Shown here piece after piece: positions 1 to 5,210 of a DNA stretch of 11,396 nucleotides. The notes under the pieces were generated by a model, which saw nothing but the letters and a program-made list of their open reading frames with translations, was not told where the DNA came from and made no database searches. The position numbers and the translations under genes were made by a program. The number at the start of each line of letters is the position of its first letter. The stretch's first letter is position 1. This DNA comes from an uncultured Oscillospiraceae bacterium (lineage in GTDB: Bacteria; Bacillota; Clostridia; Oscillospirales; Oscillospiraceae): assembly GCA_934546685.1 (NCBI GenBank), contig CAKTEB010000078.1:1-11396 (forward strand), in the 5' to 3' direction.

Positions 1-188
1 TAGTCGCAGCCGCCGCCGGGCTGGAAGTGGGTGATACCCATGATCATCTTGGTGCCGTCAACGCCGTTGGGGCCGCCTTCGGGATCAAACAGACGAGTGG
101 GGGTGCAGTTGTTGTGACCGGGAGCGGTGTAGGTGTAGATGGTGCTGCCCTCTACGCCCTCGGCTCTCTGAATCTTGTAGTTAGCCAT
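1..188 (-). CDS. Cupin-like protein, N-terminal part (runs off the window)
   Basis: Only the first 62 residues are visible; the gene continues beyond position 1. The ATG at 188 is preceded by an AAGGAAG ribosome site about 8 nt upstream, which supports this start. The fragment begins MANYKIQRAEGVEGSTIY and later has a MGITHFQPGGG stretch that resembles the first beta strands of small cupin-barrel proteins. The metal-binding histidine/glutamate motif would lie outside the window, so cupin is an inference from a short stretch and the substrate is unknown. There is no signal peptide, so a cytoplasmic location is likely. Two candidate promoters lie upstream, the distal one overlapped by a CIRCE-type operator. 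Confidence 0.55.
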   Translation of the reverse strand, partial: MANYKIQRAEGVEGSTIYTYTAPGHNNCTPTRLFDPEGGPNGVDGTKMIMGITHFQPGGGCD

Positions 189-259
189 AGTAAAGAACTT
201 CCTTTCAAAAGTTTAGTTCGTTGCGAAGTGTACCGCGTACAATTCCTTCGTACTCTATA

Positions 260-288
260 AGTTTAGCACACTGCACAGAAAAGTGCAA
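260..288 (-). promoter_or_regulatory. Candidate proximal promoter for the cupin-like gene
   Basis: Read on the minus strand, a TTGCAC -35 box (283-288) is followed after 17 nt by TAAACT (260-265). A TG dinucleotide sits one base before the -10 box (extended -10). Transcription from here would give a leader of about 65 nt before the ATG at 188. The boxes match consensus at 5/6 and 4/6, so this is plausible but not certain. Confidence 0.45.
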
Positions 289-412
289 TAGTTTCGGCTG
301 GTCTTCGTGTGAAAAAATATATTTTCCAAGAAAACCGCGCCGACACCAGATCAGAATGCCGGCTTCCGGGGGATCCTTCCTCCAGAGCATCCTCACTCTC
401 TGTACACTGCCT

Positions 413-440
413 ATTATAGCACTCGGCCTAGCACTGTCAA
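413..440 (-). promoter_or_regulatory. Strong distal promoter, sigma-A type
   Basis: On the minus strand a perfect TTGACA (435-440) and a perfect TATAAT (413-418) are separated by 16 nt. The -35 box lies inside the CIRCE-like inverted repeat, so a bound HrcA repressor would block RNA polymerase. The transcript would start near 406 and have an unusually long leader of about 218 nt before the ATG at 188. No convincing gene lies in that leader. Confidence 0.75.
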
Positions 441-454
441 GTACTGAGTGCTAA
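416..454 (-). promoter_or_regulatory. CIRCE-type HrcA operator with an extra half-site
   Basis: CIRCE is TTAGCACTC-N9-GAGTGCTAA. On the minus strand the left half-site is perfect (446-454). After exactly 9 nt comes CAGTGCTAG (428-436), matching the right half at 7 of 9 bases. A further right half, GAGTGCTAT (416-424, 8 of 9), follows 12 nt later and overlaps the -10 box. HrcA binding to CIRCE to repress heat-shock genes is established in Firmicutes; control of this cupin-like gene is inferred from position. Three half-sites in a row are unusual. Confidence 0.7.
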
Positions 455-533
455 AAATATCAAATATTTTTGTGGGTTTTGACAGAGATTTTTGCAAAAC
501 TTCGGGTACGAAGAAAAATGCTGCCCTGGGAAT

Positions 534-573
534 AAAAAGCGTCCGGTCCCGGCAGAAGCGTCGGGATCGGACG
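534..573 (-). terminator. Terminator of the hydrolase gene pair
   Basis: A 12-position stem (540-551 with 562-573, loop 552-561) is followed on the minus strand by a TTTTT run (534-538). It begins 5 bases past the stop codon of the isochorismatase-like gene. The stem has one A-C mismatch when read on the minus strand. The T-run on that side and the position after the stop codon make it a minus-strand terminator. Confidence 0.7.
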
Positions 574-578
574 GCGAA

Positions 579-1085
579 TCAAAGAAGGGTAATTTGGCAC
601 ATCTGCATGGTGGTCAGGGCGGCCTGATGGCTCTCCGGGGTGACACCGGCGCAGCAGGCGGGATCCACGGAGATTTCAGCCTTCGGGAACTGAGCCTTCA
701 GGATCAGCGCGTTGGATACCACGCAGATATCTGTGCATAGGCCGCAGAGCTCGATCTCTGCCTGGGCGAGCTCCAGTCGATCCCAGCCGGTGTAGCCGAA
801 GGTTGGCTTATCGATGACCAGGTCGCCGGGGGCCTGGAGCCCCTGGGCGATCTCCCAGCCCGGGGTGCCTTTGACGCAGTGCACCACCGGCAGATGGCGG
901 CCCTCGGGGGTGGAGAGATAATCCGCTCCGTGGGTATCACGGGTAAAGATCACCTGATCGCCCCGATCCCGGTATTCCTGGATCCTGGTCCGGACGGCAG
1001 GGAGAATGGCCTGAGCCTCCGGGGTGCCCAGAGCTCCGTCGATAAAGTCCTTCTGCATATCAATGATGATCAGTACGCGCTTCAT
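579..1085 (-). CDS. Isochorismatase/nicotinamidase-like cysteine hydrolase
   Basis: This is a 168-residue cytoplasmic hydrolase of the isochorismatase-like superfamily. The expected catalytic triad is present: Asp9 in IIIDMQKDF, Lys93 in IDKPTFGY, and the nucleophile Cys121 in GLCTDICVVSNA. Asp50, His52 and His69 in the DTH...HCVKGTPGWE region resemble the metal-binding residues of PncA nicotinamidases, so deamidation of nicotinamide (NAD salvage) is the best guess, but another amide substrate is possible. The open frame extends upstream to 1133, but MKRVLIIIDMQ is the family's normal N terminus. Its ATG at 1085 overlaps the upstream stop as ATGA, so translational coupling fixes the start. 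A terminator follows directly. Confidence 0.85.
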   Translation of the reverse strand: MKRVLIIIDMQKDFIDGALGTPEAQAILPAVRTRIQEYRDRGDQVIFTRDTHGADYLSTPEGRHLPVVHCVKGTPGWEIAQGLQAPGDLVIDKPTFGYTGWDRLELAQAEIELCGLCTDICVVSNALILKAQFPKAEISVDPACCAGVTPESHQAALTTMQMCQITLL

Positions 1086-1435
1086 AGGATGGCCTCGCTT
1101 TCTCCGGCGGGGCTGGTGCGCCGAAGGCACCAATCCCGCACAGCTTCATAGTCAAATTCGTCTAGGGCTTCTGGGAAATAGCCGCTGCATGGGCTGATGA
1201 GCTCTCCCTCCACTACCACCTGGACGCCGGTGATGACCAGCTCCGGGGTATAGCTGAGATAGATCCGATAGGCCCGCTGGGCGTGAACATCGCCGCCCCG
1301 GAAGCCCAGCTCCTCGCCCCAGAAGGAGAACATGGGCGCGCCTCGATGGGATGTCGGCATATGTTCGGCCATGAGCTGCCGCCCCAGCAGCGCATGCTCC
1401 AGTTTTTCATTATAGGTGGTGTTTAATCCTTCCAC
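1082..1435 (-). CDS. Unknown 117-aa protein coupled to the hydrolase
   Basis: I do not recognise this family. The GTG start at 1435 has an AGGTG ribosome site 5 nt upstream; no ATG gives a better full-length frame. The protein has no signal peptide or membrane segment. It is moderately acidic with aromatic clusters (APMFSFWGEELGF, AYRIYLSYTPEL) and a beta-like ITGVQVVVEGEL stretch. It ends ATGA over the start of the isochorismatase-like gene, so the two are almost certainly co-translated and perhaps act together. It lies 60 bp downstream of the membrane-protein gene, separated by a terminator hairpin, and no clear promoter of its own is visible. Confidence 0.75.
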   Translation of the reverse strand: MEGLNTTYNEKLEHALLGRQLMAEHMPTSHRGAPMFSFWGEELGFRGGDVHAQRAYRIYLSYTPELVITGVQVVVEGELISPCSGYFPEALDEFDYEAVRDWCLRRTSPAGESEAIL

Positions 1436-1458
1436 AAAAACACCTGCTTTCTGAGAAA

Positions 1459-1488
1459 GGCCCGGGCACAGCGATCTGCACCCGGGCC
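1459..1488 (-). terminator. Terminator hairpin after the metG-rqcP operon
   Basis: A 13-bp stem with a 4-nt loop (1459-1471 with 1476-1488) lies 7 nt past the stop of the membrane-protein gene. On the minus strand all 13 positions pair if two G-U pairs are counted; read on the plus strand two of them become A-C mismatches, so the hairpin has been kept for minus-strand RNA. Only a short TTTCT run follows, so termination may be partial, with readthrough into the downstream pair. Confidence 0.65.
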
Positions 1489-1495
1489 GGATCCG

Positions 1496-1996
1496 TTATT
1501 CCTTCCAGGCCACATTTCCGGACAGAGACAGGAAATTCACCTGAATGGTCTCGGCGCTCATGGCCTTTGACACATAGGCATACTGGCCCTTCTGATCCTC
1601 ATAGCACAGGGTGGCGCCACCGGGGCTGGTGTCCCAGACTCTCAAAGTGCTTCCATCGCCGAAATCCATGTCAATGAGAGGCTCCGATTCGGGAAGCTGA
1701 TGGAGCACCTTCCCCTCGCCGCTGACCATTACATAATTATAGAGCCGATAAACATTCTCACCCCGGACCCACACCGGCTCCGCCTCTCCGGCGTTGCCGT
1801 GGAGAGAGTGATGAGAATAGGCGTAGGTCACACTGTCAGACAGCCGGGAGATAAAGTCCCGGTAGCGTACATGATAGGTGGCGGCCCAGGCCACCGCGGC
1901 AGTGACGACGACGCCTACCAGGATCACCGCGCACAGCAGGATCCGCAGCGCCTTGGGGCGCCTGGACTTGGGATCAGCCTGGAGCTGCTCATACAT
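1496..1996 (-). CDS. Single-pass membrane protein of unknown function
   Basis: This 166-residue protein has a basic cytoplasmic N terminus (KSRRPKALR, about residues 10-18). One hydrophobic segment follows (about 19-40, ILLCAVILVGVVVTAAVAWAA), then an extracytoplasmic domain of about 125 residues with no motif I recognise. It is probably a membrane-anchored extracellular domain in signal-anchor orientation. A strong AAAAGGAGG ribosome site precedes the ATG at 1996, only 14 bp after the rqcP stop, so it is the last gene of the metG-rqcP operon. In Bacillus, genes near rqcP (yabO) include yabP, yabQ and divIC, but this protein lacks the coiled coil of DivIC and does not look like a homologue. 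Confidence 0.85.
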   Translation of the reverse strand: MYEQLQADPKSRRPKALRILLCAVILVGVVVTAAVAWAATYHVRYRDFISRLSDSVTYAYSHHSLHGNAGEAEPVWVRGENVYRLYNYVMVSGEGKVLHQLPESEPLIDMDFGDGSTLRVWDTSPGGATLCYEDQKGQYAYVSKAMSAETIQVNFLSLSGNVAWKE

Positions 1997-2010
1997 GGCG
2001 CAGCCTCCTT

Positions 2011-2253
2011 TTAGGAGATCTCCCGGTACATGGCCACCGCGTCGGCCTTTTTGGTGGACTCGCTGAGCTCCAGCACCTCCACCTTCACGGTCTTCTGACC
2101 GAAGCGGATCTCCAAAATGTCGCCAACCTTCACGTCATAGCTGGCCTTGGCCGTGCGGCCGTTGACGGTGACACGCTCGCCGTCGCAGGCCTCGTTGGCT
2201 ACGGTCCGACGCTTGATGAGCCGGGATACCTTTAGATATTTGTCAAGCCGCAT
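2011..2253 (-). CDS. rqcP: RqcP, S4-domain RNA-binding protein of ribosome quality control
   Basis: This 80-residue protein is an S4 RNA-binding domain from start to end (MRLDKYLKVSRLIKRRTVA, then VTVNGRTAKASYDVKVGD, then a short tail KKADAVAMY). It is very similar to Bacillus subtilis YabO, now RqcP, including length and the GQKTVKVEV strand. RqcP works with RqcH on stalled large ribosomal subunits and supports alanine tailing of incomplete chains. Start at the ATG at 2253; the GAGGA ribosome site overlaps the metG stop codon 10 bp upstream, which suggests coupled translation. Function is assigned from clear family resemblance; operon membership is from spacing. Confidence 0.92.
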   Translation of the reverse strand: MRLDKYLKVSRLIKRRTVANEACDGERVTVNGRTAKASYDVKVGDILEIRFGQKTVKVEVLELSESTKKADAVAMYREIS

Positions 2254-2263
2254 ATTTGGGTCC

Positions 2264-4207
2264 TCAGCAGAGCTTTGCGCCGGCGGGGATGGCGTCGTCC
2301 AGCATCAAAAGATTCAGCTTGTCATCCTTCTCAGCGGAAAGCAGCATGCCGCAGGACTCCAGGCCCATCATCTTTCTGGGAGCTAAGTTCGTGCAGGCCA
2401 CCAGCGTCTTGCCCACCAGCTCCTCGGGCTGATAGTAGGCGGCAATGCCGGAGAGGATCTGCCGGGGCGTGCCGCTGCCATCGTCCAGGGTGAAGCGCAG
2501 GAGCTTCTTGGATTTCTTGACCTTCTCGCACTCCAGAACCTTGACAACAGTCATGTCCACCTTTTCAAAGGCATCAAAATCGATGTTCTCCTTAAAGGTC
2601 ACAGGGGCGGTCTCGGGCTCCGCAGGGGCCTCCTTGGCGGCCTTGGCAGCCTCGATCTCCTCCAGCTTTTTCTTGGCGTCGATGCGGCTGAACAGGATCT
2701 CCGCAGTGCCAACGGTGCCGCCCACGGGCATGCCGCCGAACTCGGAAAGGGACTCTACACCGGCGTTTTCCACGTTCAGCTGCTGGAGGATCTTGGCGGC
2801 GGTGTCAGGCAGATAGGCCTCCAGCATAATGGCCGCAAAGCGGATGGCCTCCAGCAGGTTGTAGAGCACGGTGCCCAGCCGATCCGCCTTGGCGGGATCC
2901 TTGGCCAGCACCCAGGGGGTGGTCTCGTCGATATACTTGTTGGCCCGGCGCAGCAGCACAAAGATCTCGTCGATGGCATCGGCCACATGGAGGCCGTCCA
3001 TCTTCTGCTCTACCTTAGCGGGCATAGCCAGGGCCACGGCCTTGAGCTCCTCATCTACAGGCTCAGCGGCGGTGGGGGCCATGATCTTGCCGCCGAAATA
3101 CTTGTGATCCATGGCGATGGTGCGGTTCACCAGGTTGCCCAGAATGTTGGCCAGATCGGAGTTAGTGCGCTCGATCATCAGCTCATAGGTGAATACGCCG
3201 TCGTTGGCAAAGGGCATCTCGTGGAGCATATAGTAGCGGACCGCGTCCACGCCGAACTGCTCCACCAGGTCGTCGGCATAGATCACGTTGCCGGTGGACT
3301 TGGACATCTTGCCGCTGTTTACCAGCAGCCAGGGATGGCCGAAGACCTGCTTGGGCAGGGGCTCCCCCAGGGCCATCAGGAAGATGGGCCAGTAGATGGT
3401 GTGGAAGCGGATGATATCCTTGCCGATCAGGTGCACATCCGCGGGCCAATACTTTCTATAGTGCTCATCGGAGTTGCCGTCAGGATCGTAGCCGCAGAAG
3501 GTGATATAGTTGGTCAGCGCGTCCAGCCATACATAGACCACATGGCCGGGATCAAAGTCCACGGGGATACCCCAGGTGAAGGAGGTCCGGGACACGCACA
3601 GATCCTGGAGGCCGGGCTTTAAGAAATTGTTGACCATCTCGTTCTTCCGGCTCTCAGGCTGGATGAACTCGGGATGCTCGTTGATGTAATCCATAAGCCG
3701 GTCCGCGTACTTGCTCATACGGAAGAAGTAGGCCTCCTCCTCGGCGTCCACGCACTCACGGCCACAGTCGGGGCACTTGCCGTCCACCAGCTGGCTCTCG
3801 GTCCAGAAGGACTCGCAGGGGGTGCAGTATTTGCCCACATATTTTCCCTTATAGATGTCGCCCTGATCATAGAGGCGCTTGAAGATCTTCTGGACCTTTT
3901 CCACATGGCTGGGATCGGTGGTGCGGATGAACTTGTCGTAAGAGGTGTTCATGAGATCCCAGATCCGGTGGATCTCCCCAGAGATGTTGTCCACATGCTG
4001 CTGGGGGGTGATGCCTGCGGCCTCGGCCTTCTGCTGGATCTTCTGGCCGTGCTCGTCGGTGCCGGTCTGGAAGTAGACGTCGTAGCCGGTCATGCGCTTG
4101 TAGCGGGCGATGGCGTCCGCCAGCACGATCTCATAGGTGTTGCCGATATGAGGCTTGGCAGAGGTATAGGCAATGGCGGTGGATATATAGTAAGGCTTCT
4201 TTTCCAT
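2264..4207 (-). CDS. metG: Methionyl-tRNA synthetase
   Basis: The protein is 647 residues, the usual length for MetRS with a C-terminal tRNA-binding domain. It charges tRNA-Met with methionine in the cytoplasm. Visible features in order: the class I HIGH motif as PHIGN (19-23), a zinc knuckle with Cys128, Cys131, Cys145 and Cys148, the KMSKS loop (300-304), a helical anticodon-binding domain (about 350-470) with Trp432 in the TTPWVLAK region, a charged Ala/Lys/Glu linker (about 510-535), and a C-terminal OB-fold tRNA-binding domain (543-647). The frame is open to 4258, but the ATG at 4207 has a GGAGGG site and starts MEKKPYYISTAIAYTSA, the family N terminus. It heads the metG-rqcP-membrane protein operon from a nearby promoter. 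Confidence 0.97.
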   Translation of the reverse strand: MEKKPYYISTAIAYTSAKPHIGNTYEIVLADAIARYKRMTGYDVYFQTGTDEHGQKIQQKAEAAGITPQQHVDNISGEIHRIWDLMNTSYDKFIRTTDPSHVEKVQKIFKRLYDQGDIYKGKYVGKYCTPCESFWTESQLVDGKCPDCGRECVDAEEEAYFFRMSKYADRLMDYINEHPEFIQPESRKNEMVNNFLKPGLQDLCVSRTSFTWGIPVDFDPGHVVYVWLDALTNYITFCGYDPDGNSDEHYRKYWPADVHLIGKDIIRFHTIYWPIFLMALGEPLPKQVFGHPWLLVNSGKMSKSTGNVIYADDLVEQFGVDAVRYYMLHEMPFANDGVFTYELMIERTNSDLANILGNLVNRTIAMDHKYFGGKIMAPTAAEPVDEELKAVALAMPAKVEQKMDGLHVADAIDEIFVLLRRANKYIDETTPWVLAKDPAKADRLGTVLYNLLEAIRFAAIMLEAYLPDTAAKILQQLNVENAGVESLSEFGGMPVGGTVGTAEILFSRIDAKKKLEEIEAAKAAKEAPAEPETAPVTFKENIDFDAFEKVDMTVVKVLECEKVKKSKKLLRFTLDDGSGTPRQILSGIAAYYQPEELVGKTLVACTNLAPRKMMGLESCGMLLSAEKDDKLNLLMLDDAIPAGAKLC

Positions 4208-4247
4208 GGAAGTCCCTCCTCGATAGAATATTACTTCGCTAAAGGTT

Positions 4248-4276
4248 ATCATACCCAATTACCCGCCGTAAATCAA
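4248..4276 (-). promoter_or_regulatory. Promoter of the metG operon
   Basis: On the minus strand TTGATT (4271-4276), 17 nt, then TATGAT (4248-4253). Transcription would begin near 4241 and leave a leader of only about 35 nt before the metG ATG. That is too short for a T-box riboswitch, which often controls aminoacyl-tRNA synthetase genes in Clostridia. The start codon of the longer open frame (4258) would lie upstream of this -10 box, further evidence for the start at 4207. Confidence 0.7.
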
Positions 4277-4298
4277 GACTTTTTTCGCATCCCACGGC

Positions 4299-4709
4299 CT
4301 ACACCAGCCGCTGGGCTCGGAGGGGCCCGCCAAAGAGCTTCCAGCGAAGCAGACGGTGGAGCTCCAGGGCCAGAAAGGATACCAGAATCCACAGAAAAAA
4401 GTAGCTCATGCACACCTGGCCCAGGAAGTTGCAGGGAAGGCCGCTGTAGTCCCAGACTCCCAGTTTCAGAGCGTCGTTGATAATGAGGCCGCTGACCAGC
4501 TCCGTGGCCGTGACGATGCAGGCCCCCAGCACCGACTGCATGAGCACCGGGATCTCCGGCAGAAATTCCGGCAGCAGTCCCAAGAGATAAAAGCACAATC
4601 CGCCTACCAAAAACATGCTCCCATGGCTCCATTGCCGCCAGAGCAGCTCCATTCCCACATAGATCATTCCGCCAATATAGAAGAGCACCGCGGTTTTCCA
4701 TACTTTCAT
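4299..4709 (-). CDS. Putative ABC-transporter-type (CmpB) membrane protein
   Basis: This 136-residue integral membrane protein has about four hydrophobic segments (roughly 5-22, 32-50, 57-80 and 101-125). Two stretches resemble the family called putative ABC transporter permease CmpB (PF06541): SHGSMFLVGGLCFYLLGLL, and GVWDYSGLPCNFLGQVC followed by a Leu/Phe-rich helix. The biochemical role of this family is not established, and no ATPase partner lies in the window. The ATG at 4709 has only a weak GGTG ribosome site. The gene lies just upstream of the metG promoter on the same strand but appears to be a separate unit. No clear terminator separates it from metG. Confidence 0.75.
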   Translation of the reverse strand: MKVWKTAVLFYIGGMIYVGMELLWRQWSHGSMFLVGGLCFYLLGLLPEFLPEIPVLMQSVLGACIVTATELVSGLIINDALKLGVWDYSGLPCNFLGQVCMSYFFLWILVSFLALELHRLLRWKLFGGPLRAQRLV

Positions 4710-4783
4710 ACCATCACCAGGAATAGTATGTGAAAAAACGGGGCAATTTCATACGGAGAACGCGAAAAAAATATAAATTTCTC

Positions 4784-4812
4784 TTGACAAGAAGCGCCTT
4801 TTTCTATATAAT
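4784..4812 (+). promoter_or_regulatory. Consensus promoter of the tRNA-Met/tRNA-Glu unit
   Basis: A perfect TTGACA (4784-4789), a 17-nt spacer and a perfect TATAAT (4807-4812) lie 29 nt upstream of the first base of tRNA-Met. This is the strongest promoter in the window, as expected for stable RNA. Confidence 0.9.
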
Positions 4813-4841
4813 AGGCCTTGCCCTTTTGAGGGTGGCTGTAT

Positions 4842-4917
4842 GGCGGCATAGCTCAGTTGGTAGAGCATTCGGTTCATACCCGGAGTGTCACTGGTTCGAG
4901 TCCAGTTGCCGCTACCA
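4842..4917 (+). tRNA. tRNA-Met (CAU), elongator
   Basis: The 76-nt cloverleaf has a 7-bp acceptor stem (GGCGGCA with TGCCGCT, a G-U first pair), a D arm TAGCTCAGTTGGTAGAGCA, anticodon CAT at 4875-4877, a T arm with TTCGAGT, and an encoded CCA end. The pairing at position 1-72 and the lack of three G-C pairs next to the anticodon loop rule out the initiator. The GGCGG...CCGCTACCA ends match elongator tRNA-Met and not the lysidine-type tRNA-Ile(CAU). Confidence 0.93.
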
Positions 4918-4919
4918 TC

Positions 4920-4953
4920 AAAGGCGGACTTAGTTTCCGCCTTTTTCTTTTCT
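4920..4953 (+). terminator. Terminator-like hairpin between the two tRNAs
   Basis: A 9-bp stem (4920-4928 with 4936-4944: AAAGGCGGA with TCCGCCTTT) is followed by a T-rich run (TTTTTCTTTTCT). It sits 2 nt after tRNA-Met and 20 nt before tRNA-Glu. It looks like an intrinsic terminator or a processing signal; tRNA-Glu has no obvious promoter of its own, so termination here would have to be partial. Confidence 0.7.
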
Positions 4954-4973
4954 GGTGCCAAGGCATCAGGCTT

Positions 4974-5048
4974 GGCCCCGTGGTCAAGTGGTTAAGACAC
5001 GGCCCTTTCACGGCTGTAACACGAGTTCGATTCTCGTCGGGGTCACCA
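4974..5048 (+). tRNA. tRNA-Glu (UUC)
   Basis: The 75-nt cloverleaf has acceptor stem GGCCCCG with CGGGGTC, an anticodon stem CGGCC with GGCTG, loop CTTTCAC giving anticodon TTC at 5007-5009, T arm ACGAG/CTCGT with TTCGATT, and an encoded CCA end. It probably shares the upstream tRNA-Met promoter and is followed at once by a strong terminator. Confidence 0.93.
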
Positions 5049-5049
5049 G

Positions 5050-5078
5050 AAAAAAGCACGCCTTCGGCGTGCTTTTTT
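5050..5078 (+). terminator. Terminator after tRNA-Glu
   Basis: The stem GCACGCC with GGCGTGC (5056-5062 with 5066-5072) and its short TTC loop are flanked by six A on the left and six T on the right. It is symmetric enough to work in both directions, but only the tRNA unit on the plus strand needs it. Confidence 0.92.
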
Positions 5079-5133
5079 CCATGATATTTGCCATGCGGTC
5101 CCCGGCCTGAGATCCACAATCACAATAAAACGC

Positions 5134-5153
5134 AGGAGGATGCCCCCATGTAG
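5134..5153 (+). promoter_or_regulatory. Start-stop element (AUG-UAG) with strong Shine-Dalgarno in the prfC leader
   Basis: A full AGGAGG (5134-5139) is followed by 8 nt and then ATGTAG (5148-5153), a start codon followed immediately by a stop. This is the ideal spacing for initiation. It lies 57 nt upstream of the RF3 start codon. A second ATG at 5140 is adjacent to the Shine-Dalgarno, too close for normal use; its frame runs to a TGA that overlaps the prfC ATG as ATGA. Either would couple translation termination in the leader to expression of a termination factor. Regulation is inferred, not shown. Confidence 0.4.
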
Positions 5154-5210
5154 CGGATCGGCTATTTCTGAAATTTTCTCAACACATCACCCCACAATGG
5201 AGGTTTATCT

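Noticed and set aside
205..396. 63-codon frame on the minus strand in the CIRCE leader
   Set aside because: No properly spaced ribosome site and no recognisable protein; its GGAGGAAGG is inside the frame and not before it.
479..507. Plus-strand promoter starting with TTGACA at 479
   Set aside because: No -10 box at 16-18 nt and no plus-strand gene follows.
4208..4298. T-box riboswitch upstream of metG
   Set aside because: The promoter lies so close that the leader is only about 35 nt, and no T-box sequence or antiterminator is visible.
2987..4480. Two long plus-strand frames (211 and 268 codons)
   Set aside because: They are antisense to metG and the CmpB-like gene, with shadow composition (His/Val/Gly/Leu rich) and no supporting signals.
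4842..4917. Initiator tRNA-fMet or tRNA-Ile(CAU)
   Set aside because: The first base pair is G-U, not a C-A mismatch, the three G-C pairs of the initiator anticodon stem are missing, and the acceptor ends match elongator tRNA-Met.
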